DNA of 64,000 nt from Leptobrachium leishanense (GCA_009667805.1 CM019063.1:191080661-191144660), one strand, 5' to 3'; counted from the first letter of the stretch, positions 1 to 10,873 are shown. Numbers and translations: made by a program. The notes: generated from the letters alone by a model not told the origin.

Positions 1-9
1 TTAAGCCAG

Positions 10-672
10 GTGTCAGGAGTGTACGATCCAGGAGGCCTAGTGACTCCAGCCAAGCAGAGGGGGGCTAGCCCTCAAGATCTTGATAAACATTCAGATTGGC
101 AAAGTGGACCAAAGTTCCTGATCCTGCCTGAGAATGATTGGCCAATCAAGTCAGCTAAGGATGTCGCAGCAAATACCAGAGAAAGTATCCGTAAACTTCA
201 AAGGAAGGCATTTGCAGCTCTGCTCACTAGATCCAAAGCGAGGCAGCAGAATCCATCTAAGGAATTGGAGGAAGATGAGAATCCCCTTCAAGCCCAAGTA
301 GGATGTAGGAGAGCTCCTGCAGGGCCAGCTGTTCAAAGCTTGTGTGACTGGAAGCGATTCAGTGATCTCACTAGACTAATCAAAACAACAGCCTGGGTAT
401 GGAGAGCAGCAAAAAGGTTCCTCAGCCGCAACCGAACCCTAAACAACCCAAAGTGGGAGGCAGTATCTTCAGCAGGAACCAATTTCGTTGGTGCAAGACC
501 AGTTCGGCAAGAGCTGAGTACATTTCTGGAGGACATCGACAAATCTACCCTAAAGGAAACAGCTGCGCAGAATGGGACGGAGTGGACATGGACAATTCAT
601 CCAGCTTTTGACTTTTCCAGTTATCCGTTTAAGCGCATCCAAGCAATGCAATCGGTAGTGAATGACTTTTAG
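10..672 (+). pseudogene. BEL/Pao pol fragment
   Basis: This 220-codon open frame starts with GVYDPGGLVTPAK, which resembles the YDPLG motif downstream of reverse transcriptase in BEL/Pao polyproteins. It then runs into the stretch before integrase (SGPKFLILPENDWP, then KRFSDLTRLIKTTAWVWRAAKRF). In complete elements RNase H sequence separates these motifs, so an internal deletion is likely. The frame stops before any integrase core is visible. It is a remnant without its own promoter and should not be counted as a host gene. Confidence 0.7.
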
Positions 673-772
673 AGACACTGAAGAATCTTAGTTGGTCTAC
701 AACCAGAAATCGAAACGTTTGCCTTCTAAACATTGCAATTTCCCTTTGTATCCAAGAAAATTGAGTGGGAGG

Positions 773-1640
773 TGTCAAGTCAAACTTCAGTGGTACAGAA
801 TAGTCAGCTAATGAACAAGCAAGTGTTAAAAATAACAATAAAAAGACTGTAATTCAGTTTAGGTAATTGTAATCTGCAAGAGTCTGTGAGAACTACTTGT
901 CCCTGCATGCAATTCAGCTCCAGTTAGGGTCAGTCAGAGCAGAGGTCAAGCTTCCCAGCAGCCTCAGAGACAGAGCTGTAGAGGAAGGGAGGGGCCATCT
1001 GAGAGCTCCAGGCATCCCATGAGGCAGGCAACCTGGACATAACGAACTGCACAGATTTACAAGCATCTTCAAATCCTGGAGTGGAGACGGTGAGCTAAAA
1101 GACTATTTTCACAGTCATATGTAGGAAAGGATTGTGTCACAGTCATGTACAGAAAAGGAATTGAGCCAGTTCAGTAATAAATGCAGTCAGTTAACTTTTT
1201 AGATCTATTTCATGCTCAGTGTGAGGAGATTCCACATGCAGTCTTTATAATAGCTCAGTTCATGTCTGTTTTCTTTAAGTTAAAACATATTTTGGCAGTA
1301 ATGATATTCTAGAAGTGTGTGCTAGTAAATGTTTATGAAACTGGCACAGAAGTAATGATTAACAAGCTTTATGTGCAATGTATTTATACAATTTCTGTAT
1401 TTCTTTCTGTTTAAGGTTTTTCACCTTTAAATCATCGCTTTAATTCATCACTAGTTCTAATTCTAATCGCTAAGCTACTCATCACTTTAATTCAGCTATT
1501 TGTCACTATTCAACTACTCATCTACTCAACTATTCACATATTCACCTAATCAACCTACAGCAACTTAATTTACCCCAGAACTTATTGAAATTAAACTTAA
1601 ATACAAGCGAATGAAGAGTGGAATCCAGTTATTATTTCCA
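773..1640 (+). repeat. Putative 3' LTR of the + strand BEL/Pao element
   Basis: Starts TGTCAAGTC directly after the purine-rich tract TTGAGTGGGAGG and is AT-rich with CTCATC/CACTA-type simple motifs near 1480-1560. It does not resemble the LTR of the - strand BEL/Pao element, so the two are different families. With no second copy in the window the right end (about 1640) is unproven. Confidence 0.4.
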
Positions 1641-1819
1641 GTGTCGATGTTTGAATTTCCTTTCAAGCGGGAAGATTGTGCAAAAAAACCAAAGAGCTTG
1701 ACAGATGTTCATTCAACCTTCCCTTTGCTAGGATTTCTTTTCTATTTCGAATTGTGCATTCATTACCTCGGAATTGTACTGTGAGTCCATTGTTAGCAAG
1801 GGTTTTCACTGATAGGAGG
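1641..1819 (-). pseudogene. Copia pol, downstream piece cut off by the BEL/Pao insertion
   Basis: Read on the - strand from 1819, the sequence gives LLSVKTLANNGLTVQFRGNE and then an ILAKGRLNE motif. This is the gag-pre-integrase region of Ty1/copia polyproteins. It continues directly from the end of the copia frame at 8420, once the GGAGG target duplication is counted only once. The frame is lost near 1680. The piece ends against the + strand BEL/Pao LTR. Confidence 0.75.
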
Positions 1820-2184
1820 TGTTCTGTTTCTCCACCAAAGCACTGAGAACGTGATCTCTTAACTTACTGTTGTGATGAGATGGCTATAGCTCCCAGTCTA
1901 GATGAATTACAGGCAGTGACTCAATCGAGATGACACCTTGAAGATCTGTTGAAGTTTTATTCCAAAACTGTAGAAAATCCACAACAATATACATCCGATA
2001 GATTCATTATGATTTTTTGACCTGAGTCCATAAGGCTTGCAAAGGATTACTGGGAAGGGAACAAGGGTGGAGCTATCTGAACAGGAAATCCCTACACCAT
2101 GAGGAAGGGAGGGGAGAAACCCAGGGGGAAGATAAGACATGTGCAATTCTTAAAGGCATATCACAAGTCATGTGAAACATGACA
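1820..2184 (-). repeat. 3' LTR of BEL/Pao element
   Basis: 365 bp. On the - strand it begins TGTCATGTTTCAC and ends CAGAACA. By eye it matches 8055-8419 base for base. On the - strand a purine tract (GACGGGGAG) lies just upstream, as expected for a polypurine tract. Confidence 0.92.
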
Positions 2185-2435
2185 CTCCCCGTCGAAATCT
2201 ATGATTTCTATAATTAAATAACTTTGACTAAAGTTCAAAACAAATAAGTGAAGATTCTTTCCCAGGAACATCTGAAAAACAAGAGGGAAGGGAAGAACAA
2301 GAGAAAATAATGCAACATTAACAATTCTTGCAGATCTTGATCTTGATGGTCCGGGCTGTGAGAAGAACAGTCAGTGAGTCCATCTTCAGAGGGGAAGGCA
2401 GCAACATGCACCAATCCTTCTTACCTCTCTTTGTC

Positions 2436-3059
2436 TCAAATTGATGACTTGTGAGGCTTGTCTTCTTCTTTGGGCAGAAGGAGTACTAGTTCCTTTATAG
2501 GCCTGAAGTAAAGGTGTGGAGAATCTTCTTTCATGAATAAGTTGTAAAGTTTTCTGGTCCAGTACCAGTCCAGGAATTTTCTTGCGACTCCAATCATGCG
2601 TTCCCAAGAGTCTCCCATGTGAAAGGAGTGAGGTGGGTTGAATTCCCATTTACACTTGTCATTCAAGAAGTTCAGTATCTTTTCTGGTCGAGAGGCCTCC
2701 TGAATTGTGGGGGGTCTTTACAGATGTGCCGCTTGTGACATTGTTTGTTTGTATCAGAGCTGTTTGTAAATTGATGAGCAATGTGAATAAGACGTGCAAT
2801 GGCTCGTACAACAGAAGACCACTTGGAAAAGCGTTCAAAACGGTGAGGACTCAGCCTTATCCTTTCTTTCACAGAGGTGTTGAGTGTAACCGTAACAGCT
2901 CTAATTTCTTTATCAGATTCCGGTTCAAATAGTTCAAAGGTAAAATTTGTAGAATTTGAGATGAGGTCTTCATTCAAGAGTATTGGTGGGGATAGCCATA
3001 ATGTGTCCAGAAATGCAGTAGCAGGTACTGCGCGAGTGCCTCGATCAGCAGGGTTGAAG
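2436..3059 (-). pseudogene. BEL/Pao pol 3' remnant: pre-integrase and integrase C-terminal part
   Basis: On the - strand the frame carries NPADRGTRA just below 3060, the typical BEL/Pao motif after RNase H. It continues through RFERFSKWSSVVRAIARLI (before integrase). Then, after a deletion near 2680, it gives WEFNPPHSFHMGDSWERMIG, the late integrase motif, and stops near 2436. The zinc-binding and most of the catalytic parts of integrase are missing. The final FNPP...GGxWER-like motif supports the BEL/Pao assignment. Confidence 0.75.
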
Positions 3060-3710
3060 TTAGTGCCATTGTTCGGGTGTAGAGAACTTTCTTATACATT
3101 CCATTCTGTTGCCGACAGACAAGTGGAACTGTCTTGTCTGATTGTGTATGTATTGCTTTGTGAAGGGCTTGTCACAGGCTGATACTTGTAACGTGAACGT
3201 GTCTTGCTTAACGTTCCAAAGCAATCCAAGACTGCGCTGTGTAATGGAAAGGTCCGTTCCTAGTTGGAATTTCTTCACACTGACAGCGTAGTCAGAGGGA
3301 AAGGCTCTCATGGCCTTGTCGCTGTTCGAAATGATTTTGTGAAGTCTGAGGTTTGCAGTGGCAAGCATGTTCTGAGTTCTAGTGAGAAGGTCAATAGCTT
3401 CTTCTTCTGTAGGTAGAGATTTGAGTCCGTCGTCTACATAGAAGTTCTTTTCAACGAACTGTCGTGCATCAAACCCAAATTCTTTCTCTCCTTCTTGAGC
3501 CGTTTTCCTCAGTCCATAAATTGCTACTGCGGGAGACGGACTATTACCGAAAACATGTACCTTCATCCGGTAGTCTATGACTTCATCATTGACATCATTA
3601 TTGCGATACCGTCGGAATCTGAGGAAGTTTCTGTTGTCTTCACGGACGATGAAACAGTGGAACATCTGCTGAATGTCAGCCATAATAGCAATTGGTTCTT
3701 GTCTGAAGCG
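3060..3710 (-). pseudogene. BEL/Pao reverse transcriptase, C-terminal part (shifted frame)
   Basis: Starts in the RT palm with IMADIQQMFHCF and carries the catalytic motif NFYVDDGLKS, so the YVDD box is intact. It then passes from the RT thumb (LGLLWNVKQD) to the post-RNase H motif FHLSVGNRMECIRKFSTPEQ, so RNase H has been deleted in between. The frame differs from the upstream gag-pol frame because of an extra pair of T in a homopolymer near 3707. Confidence 0.8.
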
Positions 3711-6535
3711 AAGTAAAAAACTCCTATGAGGTTGTTGTTCAGATTGAGGGAGACACCTTCATGTCGAGCACTTGAGTCGAAGACCACCCTAATCTGATCA
3801 GGCTTGCGAGGATGATAAACTCCAAAGCATGGAAGATACCAGCATTCTTCTCCTTCCTTAAGCGGAGGTGCAGGCTCAGCATGATCTCTCTCAAGCACTT
3901 TCTGCATAAAGTCCACAAAGTGTCTTTTCATCTCAGGTTTCCGATTCAAACTGCGTTGTAAAGAAGTAAACCGTGCTTCTGCATGTTCTCTGTTGTTTGG
4001 TAGTCTCTTTCTTGGAGTACGAAATGGTAGAGGTGCTACCCAGCTGTTGGAATCATCTTGGTGGAACTCTTTACTCATGGTTTTCAGGAATTCTTTGTCT
4101 TCCATGGTAGCTGCCAACTCGTTGTCTTTAGATGTTACCTCAAACACTGTGTTGCCGATGTTGTCATCCCAGAAATTAAGAGCTTTCTCTTCGTCCTGTA
4201 TGATGTGTCGTTGTGCGCTCTTATGAAGCAGTCTTTCCTTCACATGATATTGGTGTGGTCGTCGTGCAGAACAAGAAGTCCGACCATTTGGCAGGACGTG
4301 TGTTTTAAAGGAGGACACAGAGTAAGGTTTTCTGCCTTTGTCTCGACAAACATTGCCTATGATGACCCAGCCTAGATCCAGACACTGAGCATATGGAGCA
4401 TCATGTGGACCGTTGATTTGTTGACGAACTTTGTGCACCCTTAAGATGTCTCGGCCGAGCAACAGTAGGATCTCAGCACTTCCGTCGAGGGCTGGTATTT
4501 GGTAGGCTATGTCCTTCAAGTGAGAATGGTGCAAGGCAGCTTCAGGAGTAGGGATCTCCTCTTTGTTGCTTGGAATCTGGTTGCACTCAGTGATAGTGGG
4601 CAAAGGTATTTCCACATTGTCGTTCAGAGGAGCAACCACAAGACCGCTGGCTCTCCTACCTAAGACTTCAGTAGTGCCGGTGCAAGTAGTTAGGGTATAT
4701 GGTAGAGCATTTTCTTTTATGTTCAAAAGTTCAAAAAATTGTGTTGTTGCAAGAGATCTGTTACTCTGATCATCCAGAATAGTATACAGTCTTATGGCCT
4801 TTTCAGGTTGACCTCTTGGGTATACACGAACCAAACATATCTTTGCGCAGGATTTGTCACAGAGTCCTTCTCCACAGACTTCCGTACATGAAGAGAACAC
4901 TGAGGTGGAAGGTACTGCTTGATCTGTGCGCTCCCCGCCTTGCTTTGCCTCGAGAGGATTGTTTGTGGGCTTAGTAAAGTTGTGCGGATATGGATGAAGA
5001 GCTTGTACATGGTCATCGCTGTCACACTCTATGCATTTGATAGCTTTACAGTCCTTTGCAAAGTGTTCTGTGGAGGTGCAGCATTTGTAGCAGACCCCAA
5101 ATTTCTTTAAAAGTTCTTTACGTTCTTGTAGGGTTTTCTTTCTGAAGCCAATACATTTCTTAAGTGGATGCGGTTTGTTATGTATGGGACATTGGCGATT
5201 TGGGTTCTCAATGTTCTTGTTTTGTTCAGTCTTTTCAAGAACTGTAGCAGGTGCAGGTAGAACAGTGGTCCTTTTCACGGACACTGGTCCTCGATGGTCT
5301 CTGTGTGTCATACGTGTGTTTGTAGGTCTTGGAGGGGGTGAACTGAGAGGGTTACCTTCACCATAGGAGAAACTTGGGTCATTCTTTGTGTCTGCAATTC
5401 GTTTGATGAACTCACAGAAGTAGGAAAAAGGAGGAAAGGCAACTTGATGTTTTTCCTTGTATTTTGATCCAAGCGCTGCCCAATTTTCTTGAAGTCCATA
5501 CGGTAGCTTGAGAACAATAGGGTTGATGCCACGAGGGGTGTCAAGGTAACTGAGACCAGGTAAGCGGATGTCAGCTTTAGCGAGTTGAAGCTCCAATAAA
5601 ACATCGCTGAGTTCTTGAAACTTTAAATTCTCTCTAGCGGAAATCCTTGGGAAACTGTGCAATCTTTTGAATAAGGCATCTTCAATGGCTTCCGGACTGC
5701 CAAAGGTACGTTCAAGTCTGTCCCAAGCAGCATTAAGGCCTGCAGCAGGGTTGTCAATATGAACCGCTTTGAGCCTCTTGATGCGTTCAGTAGACTGGGG
5801 ACCTAGCCATCTGATGAGCAGATCTAATTCTTCTGTAGCAGTGATGTCTAGGTCACTCATTGTGGCTTTAAAGGTGGATTTCCATCCTCTGTAATTTTCA
5901 GGCTTGTCATCAAACTTGGTGAGGCCTGTCTTTGTGAGCTCTCTGCGAAGCATGTATTTAGCAAACTGCGACATGTCCGTGTTTTCAGACCTTGGGTGCA
6001 TGACTGCAGGTGACTTGGGAACATATGTTGGTGCAGAGGCATTCAACACTGGAACTGGTTTAAAGTTCATTGGCATGTTGGTTTGTAGCTGTGGAGCAGT
6101 GTGCTTGCTAGTAGGTACTTGGCTGATGTCAAGGTAAGGTGGATAGTTTATTATGTGCATGCTATTGTCCACTGCTTGGTGAGATGCTGCAGTCTGGTGT
6201 ACTGGAAGATATGAAGGTAAATTGTCTTGGAGTACAGTAGGTGCGGAGAAGAGACCTTGGTTGAGTGCTTTGGTTGCTGTGACAGGGAGCTGACGTTCTG
6301 GAGAGGAATGTGAAGAATCTGAGGCATAAGACACAGCTGAGTGTCTGCTGCTACTGTTGTCTCTTTCACTTTCACTAGCAGCCTGTTCTAAAACTTTTAA
6401 TCTTGCCATGGCCATGGCATGTTCACATTGTTTTTCCAAAAGTTCCATTTCCACTTTGTGGCGTGTGGCTTCAGCTTCCTTGCGTGTGGCTTCAGCTTCC
6501 ATTTCTGCCTTCTGGCGTGCGGCTTCAGCCTCCAT
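3711..6535 (-). pseudogene. BEL/Pao gag-protease-RT N-terminal polyprotein
   Basis: This is the longest frame of the element (about 940 codons in BEL/Pao sequence). In order: the end of a coiled-coil repeat; a DUF1759-like gag domain (PENYRGWKSTF to KRLHSFPRIS, residues about 205-300); a CCHC-type knuckle (CYKCCTSTEHFAKDC) and a second cysteine/histidine cluster; a retropepsin-like domain (DUF1758) with active-site segment ILDDQSNRSLA at about residue 590; and the start of RT (RVVFDSSARHEGVSLN). The reading frame then leaves RT at a homopolymer near 3707. Upstream it is separated from the gag start by a 2-base insertion within the repeat array near 6547. Confidence 0.85.
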
Positions 6536-7015
6536 TTCTGCCTTCTGCGGCGTGCGGCTTCAGCTCCCATGCGTGCGGCTTCAGCTCCCATGCGTGCGGC
6601 TTCAGCTCCCATTTCTGCCTTCTGGCGTGCGGCTTCAGCCTCCATTTCTGCCTTCTGGCATGCGGCTTCAGCCTCCATTTCTGCCTTCTGGCGTGCGGCT
6701 TCAGCCTCCATTTCTGCCTTCTGGCGTGCGGCTTCAGCCTCCATTTCTGCCTTCTGGCGTGCGGCTTCAGCTCCCATGCGTGCGGCTTCAGCTCCCATTT
6801 CTGCCTTCTGGCGTGCGGCTTCAGCCTCCATTTCTGCCTTCTGGCGTGCGGCTTCAGCTCCCATGCGTGCGGCTTCAGCTCCCATTTCTGCCTTCTGGCG
6901 TGCGGCTTCAGCCTCCATTTCTGCCTTCTGGCGTGCGGCTTCAGCTCCCATTTCTGCCTTCTGGCGTGCGGCTTCAGCCTCCATGCGTGCGGCTTCAGCT
7001 CCCATTTCTGCTTTC
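6455..7015 (-). repeat. 33-bp tandem repeat inside BEL/Pao gag
   Basis: On the + strand the unit is of the form GCGGCTTCAGC, then CTCCATTTCT, then GCCTTCTGGCGT (33 bp). About 16-17 copies are present, with shorter 18-bp variants (GCGGCTTCAGCTCCCATG). Units are nearly identical, so the array is young or kept uniform. All regular units keep the 11-codon frame. Confidence 0.9.
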
Positions 7016-7602
7016 TTTTTGGCGAAGGCTGCCTGAATTTTAGAAGCTTCAGCATCAGCACGGGCCTTTATGAGTTGTTGACTGAGTGTGGAAGACCTTG
7101 ATTGTAGGGATTTGGAAGACCTTGAGGAGTGTCTGGAGGATGCAGAGCGGTGGGATCTGGATTCATGGAGCTGTGCAATTCTTACTTCTGCCTTTGTCTT
7201 TGTTTGCAGCACTAAATTGTCTCTTTCTAGATTGAGCTCATTGAATCTCTTTAGTTCTTCCAGTGACACTTTAGTGTTGTACCGCTTTAAGAGATGAATA
7301 TATTTAACACACAGTCTTTGATAATTCTGATAAGCGACATCTAATTGCTTAATAGCGCTCTCTAGTTGTAATGCGTCATGACATGGTTGAGAGAGAGCTG
7401 ACATGCATGTGACATTAGTACGCCATAGATCATTCGTTTGAGACACCAACTCTTTTGCGTGAGCTTCAAGATTTTCTCGTACTTTCCAGGTTGGTTTTGT
7501 TAATCTTTTTTCTCTTTTGTTTGGTTCAGGGTTTAATTCCTGATCTGAAAGGATTTCTGAGTCTGGTAGTGTGTCAGTTTGCATGTTGATTTGCTGGAAC
7601 AT
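6536..7602 (-). pseudogene. BEL/Pao gag N-terminus with tandem coiled-coil repeats
   Basis: Starts at the ATG at 7602 on the - strand. Residues 1 to about 180 are charged and likely helical. Then follow about 16-17 copies of an 11-residue unit of the type AEMEAEAARQK. The unit consists of A, E, K, R, Q and M and has strong helix and coiled-coil character. The frame is broken near 6547, where one unit carries two extra bases (CGCCGCAG instead of CGCCAG on the - strand). The gag core and knuckle follow in another frame (3711-6535). Confidence 0.8.
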
Positions 7603-8054
7603 TTTGCTGACAAGGAGAGGGTTAATGATCTAGTTCTATAGCAGCAGAGAAATGTATGAATTTTGCTCAGCTCAGCTAGGATTTCTAGGCACTGGGTGAA
7701 GAAAGATTTGTTTTTACTTTCTTTTCACAGTCAAATCACATGCAATGCGTACAGAGAAATAAACTGGTTGTAGTGTACAGATGCACTGGATAAACTGTTT
7801 GTAAGGCACAGATGTATTTAACTTTCACAGCACTAATACCCTTTGTTGAATGCTATGCTGGGACTTGCTTGCAGGCACATACAGGCTTGTGGTAATGGCT
7901 GCACTGTGTGAAGCTGCTATTTCCACTGTCCCTACAGCGTCTCCCTGTGTATCCAGAGCTAGCAAGGATCCTATGGAGGATGTCTGACTGATCTTTCTTG
8001 ATCTTTTGGCTGATCTTTCTAAGATCTTCTGACTGATATATATGATTTTTTGAC

Positions 8055-8419
8055 TGTTCTGTTTCTCCACCAAAGCACTGAGAACGTGATCTCTTAACTT
8101 ACTGTTGTGATGAGATGGCTATAGCTCCCAGTCTAGATGAATTACAGGCAGTGACTCAATCGAGATGACACCTTGAAGATCTGTTGAAGTTTTATTCCAA
8201 AACTGTAGAAAATCCACAACAATATACATCCGATAGATTCATTATGATTTTTTGACCTGAGTCCATAAGGCTTGCAAAGGATTACTGGGAAGGGAACAAG
8301 GGTGGAGCTATCTGAACAGGAAATCCCTACACCATGAGGAAGGGAGGGGAGAAACCCAGGGGGAAGATAAGACATGTGCAATTCTTAAAGGCATATCACA
8401 AGTCATGTGAAACATGACA
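8055..8419 (-). repeat. 5' LTR of BEL/Pao element
   Basis: 365 bp, matching 1820-2184. On the - strand it starts TGTCATG next to the GGAGG target duplication (8420-8424) and ends CAGAACA at 8055. The leader between 8054 and the gag start at 7602 has no recognisable primer binding site. Confidence 0.92.
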
Positions 8420-9461
8420 GGAGGCTTCCTTCTAGACTTGGCACATACAAAACAATCTTTACAAGGATGCTTCGCTTACCTTCTGAACGTGTGATGCAGT
8501 TCAGAAACCCTTGACTATTACCTTCTGATGTAATACTTTTCCCATTTTCTAGGAAGACTTTGTCATTTGCATTAAAATCAATTTCTGTGAAGGTCTCATC
8601 ACTTGTCATGTGACTTGTTGCTCCTGAGTCAATGTACCATCCATGTGGGGTAGTATTCTGAGTCACTTTAAAGGTTGCACTCCATGATGTATCTGTGGGT
8701 TCCTGTGTGGCTGCTTTAGCTCTTTCTCTTGTGAATGGCTCTCTCCTTTGCTGCTCTGCTTTCCAGATGTAGCAATTTTGTTTGAAATGACCAGTCTTTT
8801 TGCACCGAAAACACACTCTGCTTCCTCTGTTTTGTTTTGTGTTTTCATTCACCTTTAGAGCTACTTCTGTTTTTTCATTCTCTTCACCATGCATATTTTC
8901 CTTCTTTCTTTTGTATTCATCAATTAATTTTCCCTTAGCATATTCCAGTGTTAGTTCTTCCTCTGGTCTGGTTTCCAGAGCGTTGATAAGGGCACTATAT
9001 GATTCTGGAAGGCTGCATAATAGTAATGCCACTACATGATTGTCTTTTATTTCTTCCCCAATTGCACGTAATTGCTCCACAATTTCCAGCATAGCATTCA
9101 CATGTTCACACATTTCCTGGCCTTTTTCCAGCCTCATCTTATACAGTTTATGCAGTAGATATAGTTTACTGTTTAAATTTGAACGCTCATGCAGTTTCTG
9201 TAGTGCAATCCACATACCTTTAGCTGTGTTTTCTTTTCTTATATGAATAAGTTGATCATCCTCCACTAACAGGCTTATAACTGCTTTTGCTTGCCTGTTT
9301 TTTCTGTCCCATTCTTCTGGGTTGTCAGTGGGTCTGTTTGTATCCAGAACGTGCCACAAGTCATCTTTGGATAACAGCATTTCCAGCTTAAACTGCCACA
9401 GCTGATATTTAGTATTGTTTAGCTTTGCTATTGCAAATTTCACATCTGAACCACTTGCCAT
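8420..9461 (-). pseudogene. Copia gag-protease frame (interrupted)
   Basis: Start chosen at the ATG at 9461 (MASGSDVKFAIAKLNN), about 95 bases inside the primer binding site. The open frame extends further upstream into the LTR, but that part has no copia character. Residues about 10-230 form the copia gag domain (LWQFKLEMLLSKDDLW; LHKLYKMRLEKG; LLCSLPESYSALINALE). A CX2CX4HX4C knuckle follows (CFRCKKTGHFKQNC), then the protease active site WYIDSGATSHMT. The frame is open until the BEL/Pao insertion ends it after VPSLEGSLLS. Removing that insertion and one target duplication restores continuity with 1819. Confidence 0.88.
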
Positions 9462-9555
9462 TTTTTCAGTATTTTGGATGCAGCTCTTGTTTCCTCCCAC
9501 AGCAGGTATTTGGATCATAGATGCAGCACTTACTGATTTGTAGTTTCCTTTCAGT

Positions 9556-9572
9556 GTCTGGTCCCATAACCT
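9556..9572 (-). other. Copia primer binding site, half-tRNA type
   Basis: On the - strand, directly after the LTR, the sequence is AGGTTATGGGACCAGAC. This is complementary, with mismatch, to the anticodon region of initiator tRNA-Met rather than to a tRNA 3' end. Drosophila copia is known to prime from such an internal tRNA fragment. The assignment is from motif recognition only. Confidence 0.6.
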
Positions 9573-9826
9573 GTTGGTTATGTATGAAAGAGGCACTGGA
9601 ATCTTCTGAACTTGCAGTAGAAACTTAGTGCATAAAAACAAACAACTATAACAGACTAGTGTCTGATAACTGCAGCAGGCATTACACAGGGAGAAATCAA
9701 GGAAGTGAGAGAGAGAAAAAAAAGACTTCCTGTGAATATACCAACAAGTGCAGAACTCATAGTACCCTTTAACCACAGCAGCACCTGCAGGTTAAATGTT
9801 ATAGTACATGCTTTGTATTTCCAACA
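9573..9826 (-). repeat. Copia 5' LTR
   Basis: 254 bp with perfect 6-bp terminal inverted repeats TGTTGG...CCAACA, typical of copia LTRs. It abuts the primer binding site at 9572. The expected 5-bp target duplication at 9827-9831 (ACTCA) cannot be confirmed without the other end. Confidence 0.8.
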
Positions 9827-10229
9827 ACTCATGTCAGCGTTAAGGAATTCAGGACAGAATTTTCTGTCTTGGTCCTTCCGGATGCTGAGTACGAAGTATC
9901 CACCGGCACCGTAAAACTGGTGTCCGTGAGCAGACACCTTGCTGATCCCTGCTGGAAAATATCAGCGGTTCAAATCTCTTTTGAAATTTTGTGCCCTTAA
10001 GAAAATTGCACCTGGGCGACCACCCCCGAGGCCCCCCCCCACGCCATGCCACTGTGTGGGGCTAATGTCCATCCTCAGTCCCATGTCTTTTGATAACCCC
10101 ACAAACACATCCAAGTGGAGCAAGGTGCAGAGCGGGGGGTGGACACTGGCATTATCTGGACAGAAGTGCAAACAGATTTTCATGTCTATTTCCCAGAAAC
10201 CATACCTTGTAAAGTCTCAATAATCAAAT
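9827..10229. other. Unassigned spacer
   Basis: Flanking DNA of the copia insertion. It includes a C-rich stretch near 10020-10050. I see no gene, terminal repeats or known family here. Confidence 0.4.
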
Positions 10230-10580
10230 TCACCTCTAATATAGTTCCCTCTATGGTTTATTCCCAATGACGTTTTTACATTGAATCCTATGGGATTCGC
10301 CTTTTTACTGAAACACCGAAAACTTTCGTACTGAAACACCGAAAATCAGGGCATTTTAAAGGAATTTCGGCATTCTGTGAATAAAAGACACGATAGTCTT
10401 CTATGGGGCAATTATGGTGCCGCTGAATGCTGCCAAACTGCAGTGAACTGCACCATATTTTGATGGCAGCTCCAGTATTTGGCAAAATTACAGCTTAGTG
10501 TATAGATGAATTGGCCTGAAATTGCACCGAACAGTGAATTTCATTGTTCGGTGCAATTTCAGGCCAATTCGGAGGTTAGT
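10230..10580. repeat. Diverged Harbinger-type MITE fragment ending in a 26-bp hairpin
   Basis: Contains phrases shared with the MITE at 26657-27541 (TCCTATGGGATTC, ACCGAA, CAGGGCATT). It ends in a perfect 26-bp inverted repeat (10508-10533 against 10545-10570, 11-base loop). No second terminus or target duplication could be found, so it is probably an old or partial copy. Confidence 0.5.
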
Positions 10581-10794
10581 GAATTATCCCTTCTTTGACC
10601 CCTCACCACTAATGTATTCCTCAAGGTTTTTCCAAGATCCCACAGTATTTCTCCCCATCACATATCTCATGCTTATGTCTCTCTCCTTCAATCTCTCCTC
10701 ATTCCCTGAGGTTTTTTCTTTCCATCTCACCTTATAACCATATAAACCAGAGGTCAGCCATCGATTGGTTTTGGAACTACATCTTCCACTCAGC

Positions 10795-10873
10795 CAGTGG
10801 CGTCACAAGGGGGGTGCGGACCGCTCCCGGGTTACACCTTCCCAGGTTGATAACCACCAGTCAGGAACACTTA
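10795..10873. repeat. hAT-like terminus remnant
   Basis: Starts CAGTGGCGTCACAAGG, like the CAGTGGCG or CAGGGGCG termini of the hAT elements elsewhere in the window. It is cut at 10873 by the provirus. No matching right end was recognised beyond 21554. Confidence 0.4.

Larger units (their letters stand above)
1..1640 (+). mobile_element. BEL/Pao retrotransposon, 3' part (enters from left edge)
   Basis: The left edge holds the 3' portion of a BEL/Pao-type LTR element on the + strand: a pol remnant (10-672), about 100 bases of tail, a purine-rich tract at about 761-772 and an LTR starting TGTCAAGTC at 773. The sequence from about 1641 to 1819 reads on the - strand like the missing part of the copia element at 8420-9826, so this element probably inserted into that copia copy. 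The LTR end at about 1640 is an estimate, from a terminal CA and the resumption of copia-like sequence. The left target duplication lies outside the window. Confidence 0.6.
1820..8419 (-). mobile_element. BEL/Pao LTR retrotransposon, nested in copia, young but internally deleted
   Basis: A 6600-bp element on the - strand. It is bounded by two 365-bp LTRs (1820-2184 and 8055-8419) and flanked by the 5-bp target duplication GGAGG (1815-1819 and 8420-8424). The LTRs look identical, which means a recent insertion. Internally it codes for gag, protease, RT and integrase pieces in BEL/Pao order, but RNase H and the integrase core are missing and there are frameshifts, so it is probably non-autonomous. 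It splits a copia element between the protease and gag-pre-integrase regions. Confidence 0.92.
8420..9826 (-). mobile_element. Ty1/copia retrotransposon, 5' part
   Basis: The 5' portion of a copia element on the - strand: LTR (9573-9826), a primer binding site touching it, gag with a zinc knuckle, and protease. It is cut at 8420 by the BEL/Pao insertion and continues at 1819. The rest of pol and the 3' LTR are missing from the window, probably beyond the left edge behind the + strand BEL/Pao element. Confidence 0.85.

Noticed and set aside
6357..7101. Three + strand frames of 205-232 codons (CGFSLHFCLLA-type repeats)
   Set aside because: Antisense of the gag repeat array of the - strand BEL/Pao element.
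1907..8381. Two identical 79-codon - strand frames (1907-2146 and 8142-8381) as a duplicated small gene
   Set aside because: They are the same stretch of the two LTRs of the BEL/Pao element, with no sign of coding.
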